The notes: a model not told the origin generated them from the letters alone. A stretch of DNA of 19,166 nucleotides from Acidobacteriota bacterium (GCA_021802085.1 JAKAAZ010000047.1:1-19166); one strand, 5' to 3'; shown: positions 7,641 to 15,663, counted from the stretch's first letter. Numbers and translations are program-made.

Positions 7641-8731
7641 GATGTTTTCCCGGATGGCGACAATTTACCTTGAGACGCGAGCAACTCCGCGTTCAGCAGC
7701 GCGGCGCCGGCCGCGCCGCGAATCGTATTGTGCGAGAGGACGGTAAACTTCCAGTCCAACAGTGAGCAAGGCCGCAGCCGGCCTACTGTGGCTGCCATGC
7801 CGCGTCCGCGCATGCGATCCAGGCGAGGTTGCGGACGGTCTTCCGCCGGGTTGTACTCGACCGGTTGTTCGGGCGCGGTGGGAAGATTGTTGGCGCGCAA
7901 CGGCTGAAATTCCCGCCACGCGGCGAGAATTTCTTCTCGTGTCGGCTTGCTGGCCAGCTCAATGCTGACGCTTTCCGTGTGACCATCTTCGACGGCGACG
8001 CGGTTGCAGTGGGCGCTCACCCGGGCATCCAGTGGAGTGACCTGGGAGTTTTCCAGTTTGCCCAGCAACCTGCGCGTTTCGGCTTCCAGCTTTTCTTCCT
8101 CATTCCGGATGAAGGGAACGACGTTGCCCAGAATGTCGAGCGAAGGCACGCCGGGATAGCCCGCGCCGCTGACGGCCTGCATGGTGCTGACAAACACGGA
8201 ACGCAGGCCGAATCGCTCTGCCAGCGGCTTCAGCGCCAGCACCAGCCCGATGGCGGAACAGTTGGGATTGGTCACGATGTAGCCGCGCTTCTGGACGCCT
8301 TTTCCTGGGGCATTCCAGTTCTGTTGCGGAATCAGCGCTAGATGGTCGGCGTTCACTTCCGGAATGACCAGCGGAACGTCGGCCTGCATTCGAAAGGCGC
8401 TGGAGTTGGAAATGACGGCGCATCCGGCTGCGGCGAACCGCGGTTCCAGGTCGCGCGCGATGTCGGTGTCGAGCGCGGCAAAAATAATCTCGGGAACGCC
8501 GTTCGGGTTCTGCTCCGGCGTGGCGGGCGAAACCGGCAGTTTTGCAACGGAGGGCGGAATCGGCGTGTCGAGCTTCCAGCGCACGGCGTCGGCGTATGGC
8601 TTGCCGCTGGAGCGATCACTGGCAGCCAGCCATGTGACACGGAACCATGGATGGTTCTCGAGAAGTTGGATGAAGCGCTGGCCGACCATCCCGGTCGCGC
8701 CCAGAATACCTATGTTGTATGTAGTCTGCAT
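7637..8731 (-). CDS. asd: Aspartate-semialdehyde dehydrogenase
   Basis: Asd reduces aspartyl phosphate to aspartate semialdehyde, used by DapA and by the threonine/methionine branch. From the ATG at 8729-8731 it has 364 residues. An NADP-binding GATGMVGQRF is at 11-20, the nucleophile Cys158 is in NPNCSAIG, and His251 in EDGHTESV matches the catalytic histidine. The wording ISNSSAFRMQ and MQAVSGAGYPGVPSLDILGN resembles the archaeal/fungal-like class of Asd rather than E. coli Asd, by recall of family features. A TTG two codons upstream (8737) is also in frame. Neither start has a visible Shine-Dalgarno sequence. The 19 bases between the idh stop and this ATG are AT-rich, unlike the rest of the window. 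It overlaps lysC by 4 bases. No missing active-site residue was found. Confidence 0.95.
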   Translation of the reverse strand: MQTTYNIGILGATGMVGQRFIQLLENHPWFRVTWLAASDRSSGKPYADAVRWKLDTPIPPSVAKLPVSPATPEQNPNGVPEIIFAALDTDIARDLEPRFAAAGCAVISNSSAFRMQADVPLVIPEVNADHLALIPQQNWNAPGKGVQKRGYIVTNPNCSAIGLVLALKPLAERFGLRSVFVSTMQAVSGAGYPGVPSLDILGNVVPFIRNEEEKLEAETRRLLGKLENSQVTPLDARVSAHCNRVAVEDGHTESVSIELASKPTREEILAAWREFQPLRANNLPTAPEQPVEYNPAEDRPQPRLDRMRGRGMAATVGRLRPCSLLDWKFTVLSHNTIRGAAGAALLNAELLASQGKLSPSGKTS

Positions 8732-8750
8732 GGACAAATGATTATTTCAT
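8732..8750 (-). other. AT-rich junction between idh and asd
   Basis: On the minus strand, the TAA of the isocitrate dehydrogenase is followed directly by a three-codon frame ATG AAA TAA, then a short AT-rich stretch and the asd ATG. No Shine-Dalgarno sequence is visible. It could be a weak promoter, a reinitiation site or simply a low-GC spacer. Confidence 0.4.
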
Positions 8751-9803
8751 TTATAACAGTCGGGTGCGCGCCGAGGTTGTATGTTCCAGCGCCGCGATCA
8801 CGGCATCGCCGAATTCGTTGGTTCCAGCCGTGCCCCCAACATCGCGCGTCAGCGATTGTTTGGCTTCGTACACCATTTCAATCGCGCGGTGTACACGGTC
8901 CGCCGCATCCGCTTCGTCAATGTGGCGCAACATGAGTACAGCCGATTGCAGCAGCGCGGTGGGATTCGCAACGTTCGTGCCGGCAATGTCCGGCGCGGAA
9001 CCGTGGACGGCTTCGAAAATGGCGCAATCCGCGCCCAGGTTGGCTCCCGGAACCAGGCCGAGCCCGCCTACGAATGCAGCGCACAAGTCGCTGATGATAT
9101 CTCCGTAGAGGTTCTCCAGCAACAGCATGTCGTACTGGTAAGGATTCGTCACCAACTGCATGCAGGTGTTGTCGACCAGGTGCTCTCCGTAGAGGACGTC
9201 CGGGTATTTCTTCGCCACGGCGCGGGCGCATCGCAGAAACAGGCCATCGGACATCTTCATGATGTTGGCTTTATGGATGGCATGGATCTTCTTGCGGCCG
9301 TGCTTGCGAGCATAGTCGAAAGCAAATTCAGAAATCCTCGTGGAGGCCTTTTCCGTGATGATCTTGATCGACTCCACCACACCCGGCACCACCTCATGCT
9401 CAATGCCGACATACTCTCCCTCGGTATTTTCCCGGATGATGAGCAGATCGACGCCCGGATAATGCGTGGGCAAGCCGGGAAGATTCTGGATGGGACGAAA
9501 ATTGGCATACAGCTCAAAATGCTTGCGGAGAATCACGTTGATCGAGGCGAAGCCGCCGCCGATCGGCGTGGTCACGGGGCCTTTCAATGCGACGCGGTTG
9601 CGCTCGATCGACTGATACAGATCGCTCGGAATATATTCCTGGTATCTCTCGAACGCCTCGGCTCCGGCCAGGCATTCTTCCCAGCGAAATTTCACCCCGG
9701 TCGCTTCGAGGATTCTGACGACCACGCGCGTAATTTCCGGTCCAATCCCATCGCCGGGAATCAACGTGATCGTGTGTTCCGGCGTCGCTGCTTGTGCATG
9801 CAT
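8751..9803 (-). CDS. NAD-dependent isocitrate/isopropylmalate dehydrogenase family protein, likely isocitrate dehydrogenase
   Basis: Likely oxidises isocitrate to 2-oxoglutarate with NAD. Started at the ATG at 9801-9803 (GGAGAG 9 bases upstream) it has 350 residues; the frame extends further to an ATG at 9890 that would overlap nrdR. Visible motifs are LIPGDGIGPEI at 14-24, SINVILRKHFELYANFRP at about 87-104 with the substrate Arg93 and Arg103, IRENTEGEYVGIEH at 123-136, KANIMKMSDGLF at 178-189, NLYGDIISDL at 231-240, and EAVHGSAPDIAG at 264-275. The IREN signature favours isocitrate over isopropylmalate dehydrogenase. In NADP enzymes such as E. coli Icd the residues after HGTAP are Lys-Tyr; here they are Asp-Ile, as in NAD enzymes. 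It heads the lysine genes. Homoisocitrate dehydrogenase is the alternative suggested by a lysine context, but the operon is of the diaminopimelate type, so I think this is unlikely. No gene symbol is given because icd would imply the NADP enzyme. Confidence 0.87.
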   Translation of the reverse strand: MHAQAATPEHTITLIPGDGIGPEITRVVVRILEATGVKFRWEECLAGAEAFERYQEYIPSDLYQSIERNRVALKGPVTTPIGGGFASINVILRKHFELYANFRPIQNLPGLPTHYPGVDLLIIRENTEGEYVGIEHEVVPGVVESIKIITEKASTRISEFAFDYARKHGRKKIHAIHKANIMKMSDGLFLRCARAVAKKYPDVLYGEHLVDNTCMQLVTNPYQYDMLLLENLYGDIISDLCAAFVGGLGLVPGANLGADCAIFEAVHGSAPDIAGTNVANPTALLQSAVLMLRHIDEADAADRVHRAIEMVYEAKQSLTRDVGGTAGTNEFGDAVIAALEHTTSARTRLL

Positions 9804-9812
9804 GTCGTGCTG

Positions 9813-9818
9813 CTCTCC
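9813..9818 (-). promoter_or_regulatory. Ribosome-binding site deciding the isocitrate dehydrogenase start
   Basis: GGAGAG on the minus strand lies 9 bases before ATG 9803. The longer possible starts at 9839 and 9890 have no such site, so the shorter protein is preferred. Confidence 0.65.
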
Positions 9819-9858
9819 AGATATTTTGTTCGTGTCCATGCGAAAAGGTTCGGACAGG

Positions 9859-10302
9859 TTAGAGCGATTCCAACTCCGATTTGAATTCATTCACATCTTT
9901 AAAGTCACGATGGACGGAGGCGAAGCGAATGTAGGCCACGGTATCGAGCGCCTTCAGTTGCTGCATGATCAACTCGCCCACTTCCAGGGAGCTGCGCTCG
10001 CGCTCGGCTGAATCCATCACAAAGCTCTCCACCTGGTTCACAATGGATTCCAGTTGGGCCGCCGGTACCGGACGCTTTTCGCAGGCGCGCAGCAGGCCGC
10101 TTAAAACCTTTTGACGCTCGAATTTTTCGCGGCGGCCATCTTTCTTGATGACCATGTAGGGAATTTCGTCGAGCCGTTCATACGTGGTGAAGCGCTTCTC
10201 GCAACGCTCGCACTCGCGCCGCCGCCGGATGGAATCGGCTTCCTTGCTTTCTCGCGAATCGACAACTCGGTCTTGCGTAAAGCCGCAATAGGGACATTTC
10301 AT
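9859..10302 (-). CDS. nrdR: Transcriptional repressor NrdR
   Basis: NrdR senses ATP/dATP through an ATP-cone domain and represses ribonucleotide reductase genes. The 147-residue protein has the usual length. The N-terminal zinc ribbon has Cys3, Cys6, Cys31 and Cys34 (MKCPYCGF and CERCEKRFTTYE), with the basic RRRRECERC stretch. The ATP-cone spans about residues 49-139 and includes VIKKDGRREKF and VAYIRFASVHRDF. The ATG at 10300-10302 gives the conserved MKCPYCG start; the ribosome-binding site is weak. It lies 52 bases downstream of the copper ATPase and 55 bases upstream of the isocitrate dehydrogenase start. No ribonucleotide reductase gene is in the window, so its targets lie elsewhere. 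I see no NrdR-box pair in these gaps. Confidence 0.97.
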   Translation of the reverse strand: MKCPYCGFTQDRVVDSRESKEADSIRRRRECERCEKRFTTYERLDEIPYMVIKKDGRREKFERQKVLSGLLRACEKRPVPAAQLESIVNQVESFVMDSAERERSSLEVGELIMQQLKALDTVAYIRFASVHRDFKDVNEFKSELESL

Positions 10303-10354
10303 CGGTATGGTTCGATTCTACCAACGGCGACGGTCCGCGGACAGGATCGGCGTG
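10303..10354 (-). promoter_or_regulatory. Short gap upstream of nrdR with a perfect palindrome
   Basis: Between the copA stop and the nrdR start lies the 10-base perfect palindrome GTCCGCGGAC at 10333-10342, followed in minus-strand direction by TAGAAT, which could be a -10 element. There is no good -35 match 17 bases before it. It may be a promoter with an operator, or chance in GC-rich DNA. Confidence 0.3.
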
Positions 10355-12862
10355 TCAGCCAAGTTTCGCGCTGCGCAAACGCAGCGCATTCGTGATGACG
10401 GAAACCGAACTCATCGTCATCGCGGCGCTGGCAATCATCGGACTCAGCAGCAATCCGAAAAATGGATACAGAATGCCGGCGGCAATCGGCACGCCGAGCG
10501 AGTTGTAGAGGAAGGCGAACCACAGGTTTTGCCGGATGTTGCGCATGGTCGCCCGGCTCAGGTTGCGGGCCCGCACAATGCCATGCAGGTCGCCCTTCAC
10601 CAGAACAATTCCGGCGCTTTCGATTGCGACATCGGTGCCGGTGCCCATCGCAATCCCGACTTCCGCCTGCGCCAGCGCGGGCGCGTCGTTCACGCCGTCG
10701 CCAGCCATCGCCACTTTTCCGTCAGCTTGCAGTCGCTGGATGACTTGCGCCTTCTGCTGCGGCAAAACGCCGGCCTCTACCTGATCGATGCCAAGCTGCC
10801 GGGCTACCGCCTCCGCTGTGGTTCGCGTATCGCCGGTGAGCATCACCACGCGCAGGCCATCGCGATGCAATTGCCGCATCGCTTCGCGCGCGGATTTCTT
10901 GATAGGATCGGAGACACCCAGCAGCGCCGCCAGCGCGCCATCCACTGCGGCGAACAACACCGTGACGCCCTCGCGCTGCATCGCTTCAGCCCGCGCGCCC
11001 GCGTCGCCCAACGGTATTCCGGATTCCTGCATTTGCGCCGCATTGCCAATCACGACGGCGTAGCCGTCGATGTTCGCTGTGGCGCCTTTGCCGGTTGCCG
11101 ACTGGAATCCGGTCGCTGCCGCCAGCGTCAGATTCCTTTCTTTTGCCGCGCGAAGAATTGCGCCCGCCAGCGGATGCTCGCTGGCCTGTTCCAGACTGGC
11201 AACCAATCGGAGGACGTCGTTCTCGGGCAATTTTCCAAGCGTTTTTTCGATTTGGGTCAATGTTGGCTTGCCTTCAGTCAGCGTGCCGGTTTTATCGACC
11301 ACCAGAATCGTCACCTGGGAGAGCGTTTCGAGCGCCTCCGCATTGCGCACCAGCACGCCCGACTGGGCGCCGCGTCCCGTACCCACCATGATCGACATGG
11401 GCGTGGCCAGCCCCAGCGCACAGGGGCAGGCAATAATCAGCACCGCGACGCCGTTCACCAGTGCGTGTGCAAGTCGCGGCTCCGGCCCCCACATTGCCCA
11501 GATGATCGCAGTCAGCACGGCAATCGCCACCACTGCGGGAACGAACCATCCCGCCGCACGATCGGCGAGCCGCTGGATCGGCGCGCGGGTTCGCTGCGCC
11601 GCGCTCACCATCTGCACTATCTGGCTCAACAGTGTTTCGCTGCCCACGCGCTCGGCGCGCATTCGGAAGCTGCCGGTGGCGTTCACGGTGCCGCCCGTGA
11701 CCTGGCTGCCCGCGGTCTTCTCCACCGGCAGCGGCTCGCCGGTCACCATCGATTCATCGACGCTGCTGGCTCCGTCGAGCACCACGCCATCCACCGGAAC
11801 TTTTTCGCCGGGACGCACGCGCAGGGTGTTGCCGACCACTACGTCGCTGAGCGGGCGATCTTCTTCGCGACCATCCGCCAGCACCACACGCGCGGTTTTG
11901 GGAGCCAGTCCGAGCAATGCCCTCAGCGCACTCGATGTCCGGCTGCGAGCCTTCAGTTCCAGCACCTGACCCAGCAGCACCAGTGTGGTGATGACGGCCG
12001 CAGGTTCAAAGTACAGATTCACGGAACCATCCGGCGCTCGCATCGTGGGCGGCACGTACTGGGCAAACAGCAGCGCGCCCAGGCTATAGAGATAGCTGAC
12101 CCCGACGCCCAGGCCGATCAGCGTGAACATGTTCAGGTGCCAGGTGCGGACCGAGTTCCACGCGCGTTCCAGAAATGGCCAGCCGCACCAGAGCACCACT
12201 GGAGTGGCAAGCGCAAACTCCACCCACCCCAGCACTCTTGTTCCAAGCAGGCCGGCGATAGGGTGCGCTGGGAGGAAGCCATCCACCATCACCGCAAGCA
12301 GCGGAATCGTCAGCGCTACACCTACCCAGAAGCGCCGCCGCATATCGTCGAGTTCGGGATTCTTCTCATCCACTGTGACCGTGCGCGGTTCCAGAGCCAT
12401 GCCGCAGAGCGGACACGCGCCGGGATGTTTTTCATGCACTCCTGGATCCATCGGGCAGACGTATTCCGCGGCGACTGTACCCGTCTTGATCGGATTTGCT
12501 GACGGCGGAGCGGGCGCGATGGCTGGCATCACCAGAGAGGGAGTGGACAGCTGCAAATACTTTTCCGGCTCCAGAACGAACTTGTCGTGGCAGCCCTGGC
12601 AGCAGAAAGAATAGGTCGTGCCTTTGTAGGTTGTGTTGGCTTTCGCCTTCGCGGGATCAACCTGCATGTGGCAGACCGGGTCGGTCGCAAGAACAGGCTT
12701 CAGGTACTGCTCCGGATTGGCCGTGAATTTTTCCGCACACGATTTTCCGCAGAAATAGTAAGTCTTGCCATCGTGTTCCACTGACGCCGCTGCCGAGGTG
12801 GGTGCGACCTGCATTCCGCAGACGGGATCCTTCACTGTTCCTAATTGTGTCGGTTCAGCCAT
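10355..12862 (-). CDS. copA: Copper-type P1B-ATPase with tandem YHS domains
   Basis: A P-type ATPase of the inner membrane, probably exporting Cu(I) at the cost of ATP. Of 835 residues, the first 160 hold three Cys-rich motifs: two YHS-type domains, DPVCGM at 12-17 with FCGKSC at 37-42, and DPVCHM at 61-66 with FCCQGC at 86-91, then YVCPMDPG at 134-141 with CPLCGM at 150-155. No classic GMxCxxC HMA domain is present. The transmembrane core has the CPC motif at 479-481, the phosphorylated Asp523 in DKTGTLT, TGEP at 374-377, the SEHP motif around 561-564, and GDGVND at 721-726. YN at 786-787 and MSSVSV at 817-822 in the last two helices match the copper (P1B-1) subgroup. The ATG at 12862 has GGAG five bases upstream. 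It follows the penicillin-binding protein by 83 bases. No metalloregulator is next to it, and the substrate metal remains inferred. Confidence 0.92.
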   Translation of the reverse strand: MAEPTQLGTVKDPVCGMQVAPTSAAASVEHDGKTYYFCGKSCAEKFTANPEQYLKPVLATDPVCHMQVDPAKAKANTTYKGTTYSFCCQGCHDKFVLEPEKYLQLSTPSLVMPAIAPAPPSANPIKTGTVAAEYVCPMDPGVHEKHPGACPLCGMALEPRTVTVDEKNPELDDMRRRFWVGVALTIPLLAVMVDGFLPAHPIAGLLGTRVLGWVEFALATPVVLWCGWPFLERAWNSVRTWHLNMFTLIGLGVGVSYLYSLGALLFAQYVPPTMRAPDGSVNLYFEPAAVITTLVLLGQVLELKARSRTSSALRALLGLAPKTARVVLADGREEDRPLSDVVVGNTLRVRPGEKVPVDGVVLDGASSVDESMVTGEPLPVEKTAGSQVTGGTVNATGSFRMRAERVGSETLLSQIVQMVSAAQRTRAPIQRLADRAAGWFVPAVVAIAVLTAIIWAMWGPEPRLAHALVNGVAVLIIACPCALGLATPMSIMVGTGRGAQSGVLVRNAEALETLSQVTILVVDKTGTLTEGKPTLTQIEKTLGKLPENDVLRLVASLEQASEHPLAGAILRAAKERNLTLAAATGFQSATGKGATANIDGYAVVIGNAAQMQESGIPLGDAGARAEAMQREGVTVLFAAVDGALAALLGVSDPIKKSAREAMRQLHRDGLRVVMLTGDTRTTAEAVARQLGIDQVEAGVLPQQKAQVIQRLQADGKVAMAGDGVNDAPALAQAEVGIAMGTGTDVAIESAGIVLVKGDLHGIVRARNLSRATMRNIRQNLWFAFLYNSLGVPIAAGILYPFFGLLLSPMIASAAMTMSSVSVITNALRLRSAKLG

Positions 12863-12945
12863 GCGCTCTCCGTTTCATGGAATGGCACGATGGGAAAGAA
12901 GACCACGCAACGTGTCATGGAACTCCATCTCCATTCGATGACGAA
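12863..12945 (-). other. Intergenic gap between the penicillin-binding protein and copA
   Basis: These 83 bases hold the copA ribosome-binding site GGAG (12868-12871) at the copA end. The symmetric ATGGA-GT-TCCAT makes a small palindrome of uncertain meaning. I see no T-tract terminator, so read-through is possible. Confidence 0.35.
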
Positions 12946-15663
12946 TTATTGCTGTGGTTGCGGGTTCTGGTTCGGCTGCTGATTCTGATTCTTGCCGTCA
13001 TCTTTGAAGACGCCGAATATCTTGCCGAAAAATCCTTTCTTTTTTTTCGTCGGTTCGGCCCGATTCTGGTTCTGCGCCCCATTTTCACTGCTGGCGGGGT
13101 TTGTTCCCGAGGGAGGTTTCGGCTGCACCACGTTGGCTGGGGGCGGAGGAATCGCTGGCGGAGTGGATCCTTTTTCTCCCAGCCCAAACATTTTTTGAAA
13201 GATATTGCGCTGGTCGCCGTTGGGATGGTCGCAGGTCCCTGTCGGTTGCGTGCCATCGAGAAACGCAGCGGTGTAGTCGTCCGGACAGGCTGCATCCGCG
13301 ATCAGGTTGGTCGCTTTATCGAGCGTGACTTCCGTGATGCCGGCGGGCGGATCGAAATACTGCGTGTCGGAGTATTGCGGCAGCTTGACCGCGTTCTTCA
13401 TGAACTCAGCCCAGATTGGCGCCGCAGCCTGTGCGCCTTCCAGTTTGACGTCGGTGTAGTCGTCATTTCCAACCCAGACTATGCAGAGCAGGTTGCTGGT
13501 GAAGCCGGCAAACCACGCGTCGTGGGAGGTACCCGTTTTGCCCGCCGCCGGGGCTTCGAATCCCAGACCACGCACTCCCGCGGCGGTGCCGTGATTGATG
13601 ACATCCTCCATCAGGCTCAAGGTCAGGTACGCCACGCGCGGATCAAGCACGGGGATTGAGACGGGCGCAAAATCGTCCACCACATCTCCGTTCGCCGTGC
13701 GCACCGAGGAGATCATATTCGGTTCAATCTTTATTCCATTGTTGGCAAAGACGGTGTAGGCGCCGGCCATTTCCATGGGGGAAGCATCGTAGGCGCCGAT
13801 CGCCACCGAGGGCGTTGCCTGCGCCGAGGCAATGCCCGCCTGATGGGCCAGCGCGGCCACGTTGTCGAAGCCGACCATTTGCCCCAGGGCGACGGTGGCC
13901 ACGTTCTGCGACAGCATCAGCGCCGTGCGTGCCGTGATCATGCCCATCTGTTCCTGTTTATAGTTGTGCGGCGCGTACTGCATATTGCCGTTGTCGAAAT
14001 CGAAGGTAGTGTCGGCATCGTTCAACATGGTGACAGCGGTAAATACGCCCTGCTGTCCGGGCAACGCAACGCCGGTCAGGCTGCTGTTGAATGCCGTGGC
14101 GTAGACAAATGGTTTGAAGACTGAACCGGTAGGACGTTGGCTGATGGCATGGTCCAACTGGCTGGCTCCGTAGTTGCGTCCACCCACCAGCGCCAGCACC
14201 TGACCCGTATGCGGATTCAGGGCGACCATCGCGACCTGCGGATAGGTGATGTGCTGGTTCGTCTGCACAATGCCATGACGTGTGTGGCGTTCGTACCGCC
14301 TGCGGACGAGCTCATCCACGTGTTCCATGCCGTTCTCGACGGCCACGGTGGCGACGCTCTGCAGATCGGGGTCGAGCGAAGTGTAAATATGCAGCCCCTC
14401 GCTGTTGATGTCGCGGTCTCCGTATCGTTGTGTCAGTTTGTCGCGTACCAGGTCGACAAAGTATGGGGCCTCGCGTTCATCCACGCTGAACGGCGTCAAA
14501 TTCAAAGAAGTCGCCTTCGCCCGCGCCGCCTGCTCACGCGTAATGGAGTGGGTTTCCAGCATCGCGTCGAGTACGATGTTGCGCCGGGCAATCGCGCGCT
14601 GCGGATGCTTGTATGGGGAGAGACGGCTTGGCCCCTGGATCATTCCGGCCAGAAGCGCGCACTCGGGTAGCGTCAGGTCGCGAATATTCTTGCCGAAGTA
14701 TGCCTGCGCCGCTTCTCCGAAGCCAAGGATCGCAAAACTTCCGCGCTGCCCCAAGGGAATTTCATTGGCGTAGATGGTAAAGATTTGCTGTTTGGAATAA
14801 TGGTTTTCCAACTGAAATGCGATGGCCGTCTGGATAATTTTCCGCTTGAAACTTTTCTCCGGAGACAGGAAGAAAAGTCGCGCCACCTGCATGGTCAGCG
14901 TGGAGCTGCCCTCGCTATATCGGCGCGTCCGCACGTCGGCGAAAAACGCCCCGAAGACGCGGACATAATCTACCGCGCCGTGTTCAAAGAAGCGTCTGTC
15001 CTCGATGGATGTGACCGCGGGAACAAGGTATTTCGGCAGTTCGTCGTAGGTCACCAGTCGACGCTTGCCGCGATCTTTATTGGAGAGACCGGTAATCAGC
15101 TCCGGCTCCAGCTCGTAGGCGCTTAGCTGCTCTCCGTCATCGGCCTTGATCGCTTTCACGACCCCTTTCGATGTGTAGACGGTGGCGCCGTCCGGCGCGT
15201 GGTAGGACTGCGGGCCGGGCTGGATGTGAATGCTGTCCTCGTTGAGGGCATAGGTCCCGATCTGGGACGGATGAGCGGTGCCTACGCTGGTATAACCGGC
15301 CAGGGTTAGATCGTCCGCGATCTGCTGGACGCTGTATTTCTGGTCTGGCCGGACTTCGCGCGGCGCAGCGTAAATTTTCGCGGTATTTGCAAACAGCGGT
15401 TGGCGAAGGCGCTGCTCCACAACATGCTCGTACGCATGGTAGTAGTACGCGAAGACGATGAAACCGGCCGCGCAGATAATGAGAATGCACGCTGCGAATG
15501 CCAACAGGAGCTTCATCTTCCAGTCGAAGTTCCAGCGACCGCCCGGGCCAAAACCACGGCTGGAGCGGCTGCGTGGTCGGCGGGTACCGGTTCCTGATCC
15601 GCCATTGCTGGTTCGTACAGTCGACCGCGACGTCGCTCGCGGGGCCCTCTCGTTTCCTGCCAT
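12946..15663 (-). CDS. Class A penicillin-binding protein, PBP1b-like bifunctional transglycosylase/transpeptidase
   Basis: Polymerises and cross-links peptidoglycan at the outer face of the inner membrane. Taken from the ATG at 15661-15663 (905 residues) it has a basic Arg/Ser/Gly-rich cytoplasmic N-terminus to about 48, one transmembrane helix at about 50-75, and a region at about 96-150 that reads like the UB2H domain of E. coli PBP1b. The transglycosylase domain starts near EDRRFFEH with catalytic Glu221 and includes EGSSTLTMQVARLFF. The transpeptidase has Ser514-x-x-Lys517 in TGSVFKP, SQN at 585-587 and KTG at 709-711. Cys793 and Cys810 bracket a short conserved loop. The C-terminus, beyond about 831, is Pro-rich, then KKKKGFFGKIFGVFK and a Gln/Asn/Pro tail. 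A TTG four codons earlier at 15675 is possible, but GAGAGG just before ATG 15663 favours the latter. It follows proS by 113 bases; no UB2H partner such as LpoB is visible. Confidence 0.93.
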   Translation of the reverse strand: MAGNERAPRATSRSTVRTSNGGSGTGTRRPRSRSSRGFGPGGRWNFDWKMKLLLAFAACILIICAAGFIVFAYYYHAYEHVVEQRLRQPLFANTAKIYAAPREVRPDQKYSVQQIADDLTLAGYTSVGTAHPSQIGTYALNEDSIHIQPGPQSYHAPDGATVYTSKGVVKAIKADDGEQLSAYELEPELITGLSNKDRGKRRLVTYDELPKYLVPAVTSIEDRRFFEHGAVDYVRVFGAFFADVRTRRYSEGSSTLTMQVARLFFLSPEKSFKRKIIQTAIAFQLENHYSKQQIFTIYANEIPLGQRGSFAILGFGEAAQAYFGKNIRDLTLPECALLAGMIQGPSRLSPYKHPQRAIARRNIVLDAMLETHSITREQAARAKATSLNLTPFSVDEREAPYFVDLVRDKLTQRYGDRDINSEGLHIYTSLDPDLQSVATVAVENGMEHVDELVRRRYERHTRHGIVQTNQHITYPQVAMVALNPHTGQVLALVGGRNYGASQLDHAISQRPTGSVFKPFVYATAFNSSLTGVALPGQQGVFTAVTMLNDADTTFDFDNGNMQYAPHNYKQEQMGMITARTALMLSQNVATVALGQMVGFDNVAALAHQAGIASAQATPSVAIGAYDASPMEMAGAYTVFANNGIKIEPNMISSVRTANGDVVDDFAPVSIPVLDPRVAYLTLSLMEDVINHGTAAGVRGLGFEAPAAGKTGTSHDAWFAGFTSNLLCIVWVGNDDYTDVKLEGAQAAAPIWAEFMKNAVKLPQYSDTQYFDPPAGITEVTLDKATNLIADAACPDDYTAAFLDGTQPTGTCDHPNGDQRNIFQKMFGLGEKGSTPPAIPPPPANVVQPKPPSGTNPASSENGAQNQNRAEPTKKKKGFFGKIFGVFKDDGKNQNQQPNQNPQPQQ

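Noticed and set aside
6711..7673. 320-codon open frame antisense to lysC
   Set aside because: Mirror frame only; lysC motifs are complete on the other strand.
8732..8750. Lysine riboswitch upstream of asd
   Set aside because: A lysine riboswitch is far longer than the 19-base gap, and no such structure was noticed in any gap of the operon.
8751..9803. Homoisocitrate dehydrogenase of the aminoadipate lysine route
   Set aside because: The neighbouring genes make lysine through diaminopimelate and no other aminoadipate-pathway gene is present; the active-site sequence reads as isocitrate dehydrogenase.
8781..9884. 367-codon open frame antisense to the isocitrate dehydrogenase
   Set aside because: Mirror frame of a gene with all catalytic motifs; composition is Arg/His-rich and without domain.
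10307..12502. 731-codon open frame on the plus strand, antisense to copA
   Set aside because: It is fully antisense to a gene with complete P1B-ATPase motifs. Its translation is rich in His, Gln and Arg with no domain, which is typical of the mirror frame of a GC-rich gene.
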